From contig NC_059408.1 in assembly GCF_905220565.1 (NCBI RefSeq), positions 7,626,508-7,690,507 on the forward strand: DNA of 64,000 nt. The letters run 5' to 3'. The DNA is from Melitaea cinxia. Taxonomy: Eukaryota; Arthropoda; Insecta; Lepidoptera; Nymphalidae. Positions 1 through 13,300 of the stretch are shown here, piece after piece. Each line of letters starts with the position of its first letter. Positions within the stretch are counted from its first letter, which is position 1. The notes under the pieces are model-generated. The model ran no database searches. It was not told the DNA's origin and worked only from the letters and a program-made list of their open reading frames with translations. The translations under genes and the position numbers were made by a program.

Positions 1-636
1 CGCAGGTTCAACCGCACGATTACATTTCAAATATACTCATTCGTATAGGACGAAAATAAGTTTTTTAAAATTTTCTGTAGCAAAGAAACATTCGACAAAA
101 CGAATCCGAAATAATTATGGCTTTTTATAAAGAAAAAATATATATTTTTACTAATGTTAAACTTCCGAGCATCAAAGCATTCTTAATATGAAATTATATT
201 ACCCGACCACGATCCTTTCTGTGCCATTTCGTGTTTAACGACAATCATCGGGAAAGACGGAACTTTTAAATTATGTCGCTATTTATGGATCATAGCTAGA
301 AACTAAAATAAGCGGTTATAAAGAAATGAATATTATGCTTTTGCTTTCATGTTACTTATTATGTAATTAAAAACTATCTTTGAGACAAAATAAATGGTTT
401 CATAAAAATACAAAGTTGGAATAATAAGTGGCTTTACATTGTTTTTTTTTTTTTTTGTTTCTATTTAACTGTTAATAAAATAATTACTTTAAGCATAGAT
501 TATTTCAATATATTTATTTCTTAAAATAGTTATGTATTTTTTAATTGAAAATAAATTAATTAATTTCTTCGGTTCAGCAACTGAAGTAAACTTTCGTTTC
601 CCGACGTATAAGATTAATTAGATCAAAGTGAAAATG
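1..636. other. AT-rich flank with no recognised feature
   Basis: No exon-like frame, repeat family or RNA gene recognised. Contains a T-run at about 441-455. It may be a Rapgap1 intron, or first-intron sequence of the possible minus-strand gene at 643-729. Confidence 0.4.
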
Positions 637-642
637 ACTTAC

Positions 643-729
643 GTCCTCTACTCGGCTTGTTGTTTCGAGACGCTGTCATCGCTTCAACTAATGCTTCCGT
701 CAGCTCAATAGTAAATTTTGGTTTTTATA
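643..729 (-). promoter_or_regulatory. Possible minus-strand promoter and first exon
   Basis: On the minus strand a TATA box (TATAAAA, positions 729-723) is followed about 44 nt later by ATG (679-677) in an open frame MTASRNNKPSRG that ends at a strong donor gtaagt (642-637). The TATA-to-ATG spacing suits a short 5' UTR, as in many insect genes with a tiny first coding exon. The rest of such a gene would run off the left edge of the window. No family can be named; the combination could be chance in AT-rich DNA. Confidence 0.3.
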
Positions 730-1400
730 GGCCGCAACGGATTTATGACTGTGTATTTTTCAATAATGTATAGTGAAATGAGGTCGCTTTGTTACCACAA
801 AAACAAATCAACCGTGGAAAATTCCTCAAAATAAATCTAAACTTACAATTTGACGACCTGAACCCAGCGTCTTCAAATTGTAAAAATGTAAACCGAGAAG
901 CGATTTGCGCGCACCGATACAGTTACCACAATAATAGGATCCCACGGTCAACGAACTATGTATGTCATGCTTACCTGAATCTCTCGGTGTACACAAAACT
1001 AACCATTTCCTGATCTTCTAAAACAACGATTCATTTCTAAATCTTCACTCCAATCATTAATATTGCGTTCCATTTTTAGGATCAATGCAGTCGATCTGTC
1101 TTTGATCTCTCTGACTGAGGTTAATTTATTCATTTCGTTCCTGAATAGGCAACGTCAATTAAGTTTGAATTGAAAATGAAAATATTGACGAAGAATTGAA
1201 TAGGCTATTAAAAGCTTATCTATTTATCTATGGCCTAATAAATATTTTCTGATTAAATTACTGCTTATACAATGCTAAATCACTGGTAAAAACGATAAAA
1301 TTAACAAAATGGGATTGTTAAAATTACGTAATTTAGTCGTAATAAGATATTCGTATTGAATGAAATTATTCATTTAATACAATGGAAACTTTATTCTCAG

Positions 1401-1605
1401 GTCTCGAGAAATGAGAACCGTCGGTCGGTGTCAGTTGGCGCAACAACTGGTTCCAGTGTGGGAGAGCGGCACTCGTACGCTGAGGGGCGAGTGCCAGCAC
1501 CACATGGCCCGCCATCATCGCCTGGCGCCACAGTCGTCCAGCGCAGAGTAGCCGCAGCGTGCCAGGCTAGCCGGCTCCTTTTAGAGGAAACTTTAGCGAA
1601 GCCAG
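1401..1605 (+). CDS. Rapgap1: Rapgap1 exon a (N-terminal region)
   Basis: Acceptor ttattctcag at 1391-1400, donor gtaat at 1606. The exon is open in the frame starting VSRNENRRSVSV and ends with one base of a Gly codon that is completed by the exon at 6481 (LAKPG/TPPTIVQ). It is rich in Ser, Gly, Pro and Arg and clearly more GC-rich than the flanking introns. No GoLoco-like LxxLIxxxQxxRxxDQR pattern is visible. It is the 5'-most exon that can be supported in the window. Confidence 0.8.
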
Positions 1606-4287
1606 GTAATATTGCTAGCGTTTATATCGATTCTATGGATTTCAACGATTTTTGACCTGCAGTATAGTAATGTGGCTGTTTAGACTTCAATTCATCTACT
1701 CATTGAGATCAAGTAATAGTGGAGTCGTACAGTATAGTGAAATACATTTAATTTTGCTTATTTAATTAATAAACTAGAACGATATACAATAATATAAAAC
1801 ATTGTTGACATTAAAAGCTTTATCCTGTGTTATCTACAGGTGATATTTATCTAATATATAAAATTCTCGTGTCGCGGTGTTTGTAGTTAAACTCCTCCGA
1901 AACGGCTTGACCGATTCTCATGAAATTTTGTGTGTATATTGGGTAGGTCTGAGAATCGAACAACATCTATTTTTCATCCCCCTTAATGTTAAGGGTAGTC
2001 CACCCCAAATTTTTTTTTTAATTTTTAGATAAATTATTTATTTTTTATTTTATTATGATTTGGCGTTGAAAAATACATACAACCTTAAATTTTCACCCTT
2101 CTACTACTAACCCCTATTTTTAAATAGCGTTTAATGGCAAGACAACGTTTGCCGAGTCAGCTAGTATAATACCTATATATTGGTGAATTTGGTGAATACA
2201 AGATAATACAATTGTGTTACAATAAATGTTATACTTTATTTGTTCGCATAACAAATCGTCTAAGTATCTTAATTTAAATATAAACTAATTAGCAACTTGG
2301 AAAAAAACATCACGATTTAATGAGACTTGTCCGTTATTTTAATATCGCCGTAATTTTGGCAATTCCACAGTTATTTGCGTCTTTGCGTTATAACGTTAGT
2401 TTAAAAGTTAATTTATTTTTTTAATTAGTATAACATTGTGAAGAAAAGAAGTCATTACGAACAACGTCACGATATAAGATATTTTATGCTTCAGTCGTGT
2501 TTGCGATGAATAAAATTTGATAAAACGAATTCGTGATCTGCCTCGCAATTGAAACTACCTAAAACTACCGCACGACTGTACACGCTGTTAAAAGGTCAAG
2601 TAGTCGACCAATAATAATTTAACAAAACTAAAACATATTTTGTTAGAATAACAACAGAAATACAATAGAGTAAAAAATATATCGAGTTAGCAATTAATAA
2701 AACTTTCTGCAATTGAATAATAATGAACAGAGATTTTAACTTGATAGTCTTTCCCTTCGATATTTCAGAGATCTATGTTTCGATTGGTTGTTAATGGTTT
2801 ACCAGTAGAAAGTTAAAGAAATGTTGAGTATTAATTGTGAAAATGTTCTTATTTGTAAAATCTATAACTTGGAAAATCCACGAAAATATTGTGTACTATG
2901 ACACAGTTATTTAAATAAGCTTTTTGTAAAAGTTGTAGGTACTCTTGTAAGCATCATTACAGCCTATACAGTCCACTGCTGGACATAGGCCTCCACAAGT
3001 TTACGCCAAAAATAACGTTAACTCATGTGTTTTGCCCATAGTCACCACGCTGGGCAGGCGGGTTGGTGACCGCAGTACTGGCTTTGTCGCACCGAAGACG
3101 CTGCTGCCCGTCTTCGGCCTGTGTATTTCAAAGCCAGCAGTTGGATGGTTATCCCGCCATCGGTCGGCTTCTTAAGTTCCAAGGTGGTTGTGGAACCTTG
3201 TTATCCCTTAGTCGCCTCTTACGACACCCACAGGAAGAGAGGGGGTGGCTAAATTCTTTAGTGCCGTAGCCACACAGCACAAGCACTTGTAAGCATAATT
3301 TGTACAAATTGTGTGCGCGCGTGTGTGTGTACACTATATACCTATACGTTGAAAAATATTGTTACATACATTAAACATGCATATGTCAGTCTTTGGTAGA
3401 TTCAGTTTTCTTTTAAAATTAATTTGTATTATTAAGAAACCAGCAATTTTAAAGAGTTTAACAACGAGTCTCTTTCATTAGTTAGTTGATTAAGATGTTA
3501 ATTAAATTAGGTGGTCGCTGGATAATCTTGGGAAATCAAGGTTTGCAATTTCAAAAGCGTTGCCAAATATACTTAGTTCACTACATTAGTATATTTAATT
3601 TAATTAAGATATGAAACTGATTATTTTATACTAATATTAATATCAGACAAGGAGGATGGACACAAGTTAGGATATTCCTTTCAATATATATATATAATTA
3701 TCTCTTATCTATTGAACTAGCCTTTGCCCGCGACTTCGTACGCGTGGAATAGTTACTTGGGAAAACCCCCTGATTTTGAAACACTTCATTGGTGCTCCGC
3801 TCCTATTGGTCTTAGAGTGATGATATATAGCCTATACATGACACACGAGTTCACGTTACGATGACACAACACATGAGTTCACGTTATTTTTGGTGTAAAC
3901 TTGTGGTTCCATATGTATTTTGTGGATGTACCTATAAAATAAAATAAATAAATAGATAAATAAATAATTATGTAGTGAAATTTAAGTAAATAACAGAAAT
4001 AGATAACTTATAAATAGATAAACAAATAATAACTATATAAAAAATAATATATATAAATATATATAAGAAAAAAAAAAAAAAAAAAAAAACCTTACTAACA
4101 GTAACATAGGTTAAGTGTAAATTGTAAGTAGAACATAAGTGTACATATATGGTAACTAGGAAATAAGTGTACATATACGATAACTAGGCAAATAAGTGTA
4201 AATATAGACATAGATAAGAAAAATAATAATGTTAGAAATTAGAAAGCAATTATGTGTATACTTCTGCATAAACAGTATTTAGTAAGG

Positions 4288-4320
<33 letters not shown>

Positions 4321-7300
4321 ATCAGCGTCGGACCACGTCCTAGTTTTACTAGGCAGTCACGGGACTGTCGATCTGTAGTATAATAAGTAGAAAAATCGCC
4401 TGTAGTATTATAATGCATGCATGATAAACAAAGGCACGGGCATTTTGAGCCTGTGGATCAAAATTTATAAATAAAAAAAAAAAAAAAAAAAAAAAAAAAC
4501 TTGTGGAGGCCTTTGTCCAGCAGTGGACTGTTTAGGCTGTAATGATGATATAGCCTATAGCCTTCCTCGATAAATGGGCTATCTAATTCCTTTCCAAATA
4601 AACCAACAAACAAACTCTTTAGATTTATAATATTAGTATAGATTAATATATAAAGTTTATTTTATTTAAAATAACTTAGGTTAAATATACTATAAATGAA
4701 TCTGTATATATGTTATATAATTAAATTATAACTAAAAGTAGATGCTTTGTTTTTAGTTTTATTATTGGTTTTGTGCCGCGAAGCTGCTCACGCAAAAATC
4801 TGTATCCTATTTTCTTAATGACAATACCACGAATTTTAAAGAAATGAAGTCTAATGATTATTAGTCCTAACTTCAATTAACATATTAACACATGAATCAA
4901 AGTTGCGAACGTGATATTTTCAGATTTTAATTCCTTTTATGATATTAAATGTTAACAAATGAGTTTGCTTGTTCGCTCCCAACAATATTGTATATTTGTC
5001 TTATATAAAGTTTACTTACGACTAAAGTTCCAAAATATGAATCATCAAACCTGCGATATGGGGACGGAAACCAAAGGGAAACCGTACGGCGTAAAAAAAG
5101 GGTTAGAAATACCTACTGTTAGTTGGTGATGAAAATAATATCTTAAAAAATTATTAATGCATACACGTTTTGTGTATGAAATGAGCATGATATAGTCAAG
5201 CTTTGGTATTAAAGGGAACAAAAATGAATGATTTGTAATCGACACACCTAAAGACATATTTATATTAATATTTACGTAATTATATTTTGTTTTGAAATTT
5301 ATGAATCAGTCAGTTTAATAAAAACGCACCACAATACAAGAGATTTTACAACTGACAAACGGATAGGGTTTGTATAGAGGATATGGGTAACAATAGCATC
5401 CCACGGGACGAACGAGTATTGAAAGCCTTGTAAAAATATTTCCAACAAAGGTGGTCTAGACTAGAATATAGCCTGATTCGAAATTAGATGCGGTTTGATG
5501 GCACAGATCCCTTTTCCCACTCTTTTTTCCTGCGAACATCAAACGTGACGAGAATTTCATTTATGGAATTTATTTGTACTCGTGACACAAATTTTGTTAA
5601 CCGACATGCATGGGAAATTTCGTATCGTTTGTTTTCTACACGTTCCGTGCATTGTTTTTTATTCATATTTTTTTTATTTTAATAGGATTGCCAGCCATAC
5701 CGACCGTCTTTCATTTATGTAATTAGTATGGCTATTTTGGGTAATTTTATAAAATTGTTACAATGTTAAATTTTTAATATAAACATTTGAAGTAAACACA
5801 TTAAAGTAAGAACAAAACCAATATAATCACTCTTTGTACTATTTGAAGAATCTAAAGCATACACTTATATGGAAAAATTTCTTAAATCATTTGACTTCAT
5901 ATTGATTTGCAAAGAAAACATACATTCTAAATAAAGTCCCACTTATCATTTAATTGTAAAAACAAGGTGAATAATACAAGAAAAGCAGATGAAACTGTTT
6001 CTTTAGATTTCATATGCAAACGAGTTCTGCTTGCCCTTGTTTAATGGAAACTTAAGTTTTAATAATATAGAAACTACTTTTGGTACATTTTACTAGCGAG
6101 AAGTCCAGAGTGTGTTTTAGCAGTGTATTAGTTTAAATTAATAACGTGTTTGTAAGCGAACTGAAAACAATAAAACTATATTTTCCTAAAATAAAAAATA
6201 AATCCTCTATTAATTTCACGCCTCCTTATTCTCACACAATTATGGCGTCTATCCACAACTTTAGACCAGATTAATTTTGATACTTAATTCATACCTAAAA
6301 AAAGAATTTGTCTAAGTGCATACAAATATATGAAACGACATGGGAATAATGTTCTCGAAAAAAAAAAGACAGCAAATCTAATTGGTTGTATGTGAGGCAA
6401 GGTTCATTGTTCAACGACAACCAACACCACACCTAACTAGACATTACGTAAACATTATAGTAACTCCTTCATTTTTTCAGGAACTCCTCCAACTATAGTT
6501 CAGCCTCCAAATGGCGGGTACTGGGTGGATGGAGTGGAAGAGAACTCCTCAGACGAGGAGAGCGAGTCACGACCGCAGCCGGGAACTCCGCGCCAGAACT
6601 CTCGAAGACATAATATAGACACCGATGACACCGCCAAGTATTACAGGCGGTTCTTCCTTGGCAAGGTAAGATAACAACATTTTATCTATAGATTTTTGGA
6701 TGTTATTAACTTTAAAATATTATAAATTAAAACATTTTGTTAAGGATATGCGAGCTGCACATGGAAACAAAACCTAATTTTAATTAATTGGTCATGTAGC
6801 TTTCCAATTAAAAAAATCTTGTTTAAGATTTCAAGAGCGTTTTTATAAGAAACAAATTTAAAAAAAAATTTATTTTGAAAGAAATAAAACAAATGTTTAC
6901 ATAGATTTAAGCAGAAACTAGAATAGTACGAGGGTATTAGAACGAAAAGTATTCAGCACTTCAGTAAGCATAAGCGCATATAATGTATTGAAAATCTTTT
7001 GAAAGTAGCTACCGATCACGTGCCATTGAATTTTAAATTCGTTCCTTGAATCTCTTGAATGTGAAATCTTTTCAATTTTACAATGAAAATAACGGAAGAG
7101 AATTCTATATATCTATTGCAATACAATATTATTTTTTTGTTGTCGAAATTTATTAAAGCTTAATTGTCGATATGATAACGCGCACTATCTTCGAGCACCA
7201 AATAATGTGAAAAGGAAACAAAATGATTACGCAAGATGCCTTGACATTTTACGCGCCGCGCTGTCTGATCGGCGCAAAATGAAGCCGATTTTGGTGCCAA

Positions 7301-10300
7301 CTGGGACGTTCCTTTGCAGTAAATATTCCGGGGATATTTTTAACATTGATAAAAATTAAAACCAGACAACCACTTGATCACGTTCTCCTTGACATCGTAA
7401 AGTGGACATGCGTATGGTCACATCGGTGTCGTTGCCCTTTTATGTATTGGCCTTCCGGAAGACGATGCAATAAATCAACGCTGTTCCGTACTGCAATTAT
7501 TATGTAGATGTTTTGATATTTATCCTTTTTGTTAAATTTCATGATAAGACTTCGCACAATGTTGTTTTGACCTTACCTATATGTAGTGAATGCCAAGAAA
7601 CAATATTAGTATAAATAAACTAGATATAAAAATCGCTCTGATGTAGTTGTGCGAATAGTCGCCTAAAACACCGAGGGTTTGCGGATTCGATTCCTGCTCG
7701 GGATGGATATTTGTATTTATACAAATTTCTTTCCGGTTTGGATGTCTGTCTTTGTAGGTCTCCTCATCGTGCCTCGGAGAGCACGTTAAGGACGGTTATC
7801 ATGTATACCTGATAGCGATCGTTACTCTTAGTAGAAACATATCCGCCAACCCGCAGTCGAGCAGCGTGGTGTATTAAGCTCCAATCTTTCTCCTACATGG
7901 AGAAAGAGGCCTATGCCTAGTAGTGGGATGTTCCAACCTGAATGAGCAAAATTCGCAATGCGTTAACTAGATATAGAATAACGGACTATGTGAATAAGCG
8001 GTAGCGATTGAAATAAGAGTAAAAATATATAAAAAGTATTTATAGTATTTAACTAGTTTTACGATCATGCAAACAACTTTGTATATCATTCCGGTATTAA
8101 GGGTGGATAGTATTATTGTAATTGTAGGCAAAAGAGGCAAAACTACTTGAGTCCTCACTTCACAACCACTGATTTTCAGTTAATCGGAGAAAGAGTACGT
8201 ATTGTCTCATAATACCAACTTTTATTTCTATGGATCATCATTTACTACTGAAAGTTTTTTCTCTTATTTTCGCTAAAAATCTATATATACTTATTTCTAT
8301 AAATACTTATTATCGTCTATAGATACTTATTTCTCAATATTTTGTGATAAATACTCAGTTAGTGTAGTGTTTAGTTTTCATAATTATATACTACATAATT
8401 ATGAAATGAAATAATGAAGACGTGTGAACTACTATTCATTAATAAGATAATATCTGACGAGCGCACGAAACTCACTCTCATTAAGAAATATTATGTGTTT
8501 ACACGAAAAATATATACCGTATCCTTAAGTTGTACTTATTTCACGCTATCTTGATAGTGTAGTCAGCTTAAGCCCTACTGTTTGATATCATAGTTAGAAG
8601 CACGTGTGAACGTTCCCATACCCACGCACTGGGCTTGCTTTTTCTTCTTTTTCGTACGCTCTTCTATCCTCCTAATGACCTGGTAAGATATAATATATTA
8701 ATATAACTGTTAATGCTTTGTACAATATGTATAACACATTGAATTTTAGTGATGTGGTAAATTATAATTTTTATTACACTGTTGACAACGTGAACTGAAC
8801 GACTTGATTTCATCATTAAGCAAATAAAGTTTGAAAATATATCTTCTTAAAATACCACGCATTAATTCCGAACGACTGTTTTAAACTAGCGAATTCTTAT
8901 TTTGTGTTCGTATTGTCGAGACAAGTTTAGTATGAAACAAAACTTGAAATATAATTAATATTTTCACGAAAAAATATGCGATACGTTTGCCATGTCGTCT
9001 AGTAAAATAATAAAACAGTACAAAAGTTTGAATAATATACAACAATACACACATAACTTTTATTTTAATATTAAAGTATATAAATTAATTACTATCAACC
9101 ATGCATGTCACAAGGGGTATACTCATTACAGAAATCGCCAGCGACAGTGGGAAAAGTCGTCTGCGTTCAGCAACGCGGAACGGTTTTACTTCGCGCTCAG
9201 GGAGCCAAGCTCCATGTAGATCGAAGCGATTATAGTATTAAGATGGGTGTGCGTTAGGAGCTAGAAATGTTAGCTAAGCTTACACAACAGTAAGATGTTA
9301 TTTTGGAGATGTGAATATTATTTAGTGCCCAATTTCAATGGGTAATTTCATTATTTAACTATAGACCAAGTTTTACGTTGTTTTAAAAGACAGGTTCGAA
9401 TAAAAATACATTTTACCTAAACAATGTTTCCAACAATAAAAATATTAAAATACATTATTATATCATTCTATTGCCTATTTTTATTACTCGTTTTATTTTG
9501 CACTTAATATTGTTTTAATCTTTTTCGATCGTGAGTATAAACACTTAAAGTGAGGTATTATTGTCACGCCTATGAATTTGAACAATGCAGTTAGACAAAG
9601 ATGCAGATTGAGAACAGATATAGTTTAACTAGTATGGAATATATTCTTCTTAGAATCTATATACTTGCCATTATAAAAATATAACTATCACGAGAGCTAG
9701 CTACAATTTAATCACTCGTAAAAAAATCTCTCATGTAATTTACCTTAAGTCATATATATAGTTTTTTTACATATACATGTCTATTACATACACATCTATA
9801 GTTTTTTTTGACCGACTTAAAAAATGAGGAGGTTTCTTAATTCGACGGTATATATATTTATATGTTCGCGGATAACTTCGTCGTTTATGAACCGATTTGC
9901 TGATTCTGTTTTGTTGGAAAGGAGACATCCCAAGGGTGGTACCATGATAAGGAAACCAGGACCTGATGATGGCATCCCAGAGAAATCGAGGGGTATCTTC
10001 TAAAATCGTAGTAGCGACTAGTTTGTTTGTTATTTTTTTCGTCGACTTACGTTGTATAATTGTTGTATACTTGTCGATGTAATTGAATTCGGTTTTTTTC
10101 GTTTACATAGATAACATATATTTGTACAAAACACAATAACAATGTTATCGGCGGTAACATGAAATATTACGAGTTTTACCTGTCACGTGTTCAGTTTGAT
10201 GGGTCATTGTGTCACCAAGGGTTAGGCTAGACGAATGCCGCCGCGATCGCTAAGCCGATACCGGTGAGGGGTTGACATGTAAATAACTTACGAGCAAACA

Positions 10301-13300
10301 TCGCGTTTAACGACAGGGCTGTTAGGTTTTAGGACCCAGTGAGGCCATTTCATTAATCAAATTTATCAGTTGAGCGAATCACTTTGTCAGCGGTAAAGTA
10401 GAATAGGCCTATTTGTATTTGGTAAAAATTTACTATTATTACTTTTAGGACAATAACCAAACTCAACAAAATCATTAAACTACATTAAAAAAAAAATAAA
10501 AAAAATGTAATGGATTGTTGAAAAGTAAATAAGCATAGAAATAAGAGTATTATTACACTAAGTGGATTCATTTAAATTTGTGACGATGACAGATGTTCGA
10601 AAACGCCAAAAGAAAAGTGAGAGCAATAACCAAATGCTCCTTTTCATAAAGCGAAATTAGTTCGAGAACAATTCGTTTGGGAGAAAGGAAACGATTGCTC
10701 AGAAATGATTGCCACTTCTATTCCACGACTCCGATTGAATAAATCTGAGAAAGATATGAAAGTTTAAGAAACTGAAGATGATTACATCAATATGAATCAG
10801 GTGCTCAAAGACATTTAAGGCCTTAACTTGGATTTAAACAGTACTGTGCGTGTTTCTATATTCGTTATGAATTTTTGTTAAAAGCAGGTAATATACGGTT
10901 TATTGAAGCAAGTGAAAAATTAGGATAATAGAGTGTACCATATACCTAGTAGTAATATTGACGTCCGGTTAGTATTTCTAGAAATGAAATAACGTTAAGT
11001 GAATTAATGTTTGCGAACGAAGCATAAAAGCTAGAGGCATTTGGTTAATTGGATAAAATTTGAAGCGACATCATATCTTAAGCCTCATTAAGGAAATAAC
11101 ATGCTTATTGGTGATAAATGGTTTGTATAATTTACAAATTATGTTATAATTTAATAATGTTTCGTAAAAACATAACGAGGGTATGGCTTATCTTGACCAA
11201 TAATAAAAGCCTACTGTATGAGCCATCTTTGTATCATTTATTTAGTAGCTAATTACGCGAATAGAAATGTATATTATTAACAGAATTTCCAATCACTATT
11301 TTCGGTAAAATGGAAACGGAACATTTCGTTTTCAATTATGTTATCCGTCAGCCGGTTCAAAAAGGAACATTAACCCCTCGTCCCTTCAATTACCGTCTTT
11401 AGCTTTCAATTTGCATCTTTGAAAGGATGAAAAAGGACAAGTGATAAATTTAGAAAATTCATAGCGGGATGACTGGACAAACGCAAATATAGAAGATCAC
11501 TAAAAGAATCGTGTGAGTGGGGGGACCACAGGAGCAAAAATATAGAAAATTCTTGAATACTTTTATTTCATAAATAGGTTTTCTTCAACAATGTTATTTA
11601 AATATATTTGAAACGTGCTGAGATTAGAGCGTACAAACATAAAACATTTTTTTTATATAATTAAATATACAAGATGTGAAACCGTGATCACAAAGTCGCA
11701 ATATAAATTGGATTCGTTGAAAAAAAAAAAACAGTTTTAAATTCTTGACCATCTACTGAATATTCTCTTAATGAATTGTGGAATAAAGAATTATATTCAT
11801 TCACAGAATATAATAAATATTTCACTAGATTAATAAAAGTTTCCCCAGAGGAAGCCACTTAAACAAGAATACGAACAGACTAATACGACAGAAAGAAGTA
11901 TGAATACTTGATTATATTGTTTAAATCGTTAAATTATAAAACGATACTAATGATTTCCTGGCTGAGAATCATAAAAGGAAGTTCTTTATGTTTATTGTTA
12001 CTTGTGCGAGACAAATAGCTCAAGCAAATCACGTATCGGTGATTCGCCAGACATTCAGCCAGGATGTAGACAGGTATTCTAGAAAATCTCAATCTCTTTT
12101 AGTAAATATTTTAGTCAACACGTAGAAGCCTCTGGAAAGTAATTCAATATAGTTTTTACTTTGAGTTAGGATTTATATTCAAAAATTACAATTTAAATGA
12201 AAACTATTTCTGCTTAAAATGTAAAAGTCACTTAACTTTGATTTAACTTAAAAACAATCAAGTGCTTAAAGAAGATTTTACGGATCAAACAGGATCTACG
12301 CGCATTGCGCCAAAAATAAAGCTAAAGCTTTCTATTAGATTTTTTGTCTAGATACATTGAATTTTATCGGTTTTAAGTTTTCTAAAGTAATTCAAATTAA
12401 GAATTTTACAAAAATCGTCATCGAATCTAAATAAAATATCGTCATCGATGAATATCTTTAATTTTGAAATGAACAGACTGATAATAATTTTTTTTTTCAT
12501 TTATACATTAGTGTCTTAACGCATCACAAAAACAATAGTAATGTCCTTAGTGGTTTTAACACTTCGATAAAAAATTCCTTCTACAATACATAGCAAGGTT
12601 GACGTAACAATGTATGAGACTAATTAGCACCTCGCAAGCCCATGACAATTACGTTTTATTGTTCACGGATGGATTATCAGTTGACCCTCGAATGGTAACA
12701 CCCTAGAACTGGAAACAATTGGAGCTAGTAGCAATAAACCTTGTTTGCCTTGACGAAGTGGCAATCAATAAAAAAAAATTGTAAATAATATTGTGTTAGA
12801 TATATATACTATACACTTCGGTTTTAAATATTTTTATAAATAAAAATCTAATATCTATTTTGTTTTAAAATAAAATTTGCATACCACGAAAACAATATTT
12901 TCATTGTACAAAAATATAATTTTGCTAGTTGTGTCTCGCTGGTTCATCCGAGATAATTTGAAGAAAAAAATGAATACAGCCGTGAGCCGACCGTGTATTT
13001 TCGAGCCAGTACAAACAAATATTTCCGCTTAATATAATAATTATAGATATAAAAACGCAAGGACAATACGTTTGCAAAAACATTTTTTTGTTATTGTTTT
13101 GTAAAATAATTAAAGTGTGGTATACTTTTCTATCTATTCATAAATCTTAGTTTTCTCGATAATACATTTATATTTATCATAATAAATATTAATTAGTTTT
13201 GTTCCGTGGGCATAAATATCATATTAAGATACATCAAATTGAGTAAATGTTTTAAGGAAATTAAAAGCATACACACTATATTAAAAGTAATTTGCAATAT

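Larger units (their letters stand above)
3717..4642 (-). mobile_element. Helitron split by nested insertion
   Basis: In minus orientation it starts TC (4642-4641, tatactaatattataaatc) and ends CTAG (3720-3717) next to A at 3716, with T at 4643: the Helitron insertion rule. The 3' end carries the common lepidopteran cgaagtcgcgggcaaa-type hairpin sequence. Its body is cut after about 3836 and resumes at about 4547; the break is flanked by the duplicated sequence atagcctata. Without the insertion the Helitron would be about 215 bp. Confidence 0.75.

Noticed and set aside
1356..1400. ATG at 1356 as the start of the first visible Rapgap1 exon
   Set aside because: The 15 codons before 1401 are intron-like and end in a clear acceptor (ttattctcag), so the exon most likely continues from upstream exons outside the window.
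3063..3334. Short frames on both strands near 3.1-3.3 kb
   Set aside because: They are family A SINE sequence; the same peptide text recurs at 19.1 kb and 34.1 kb.
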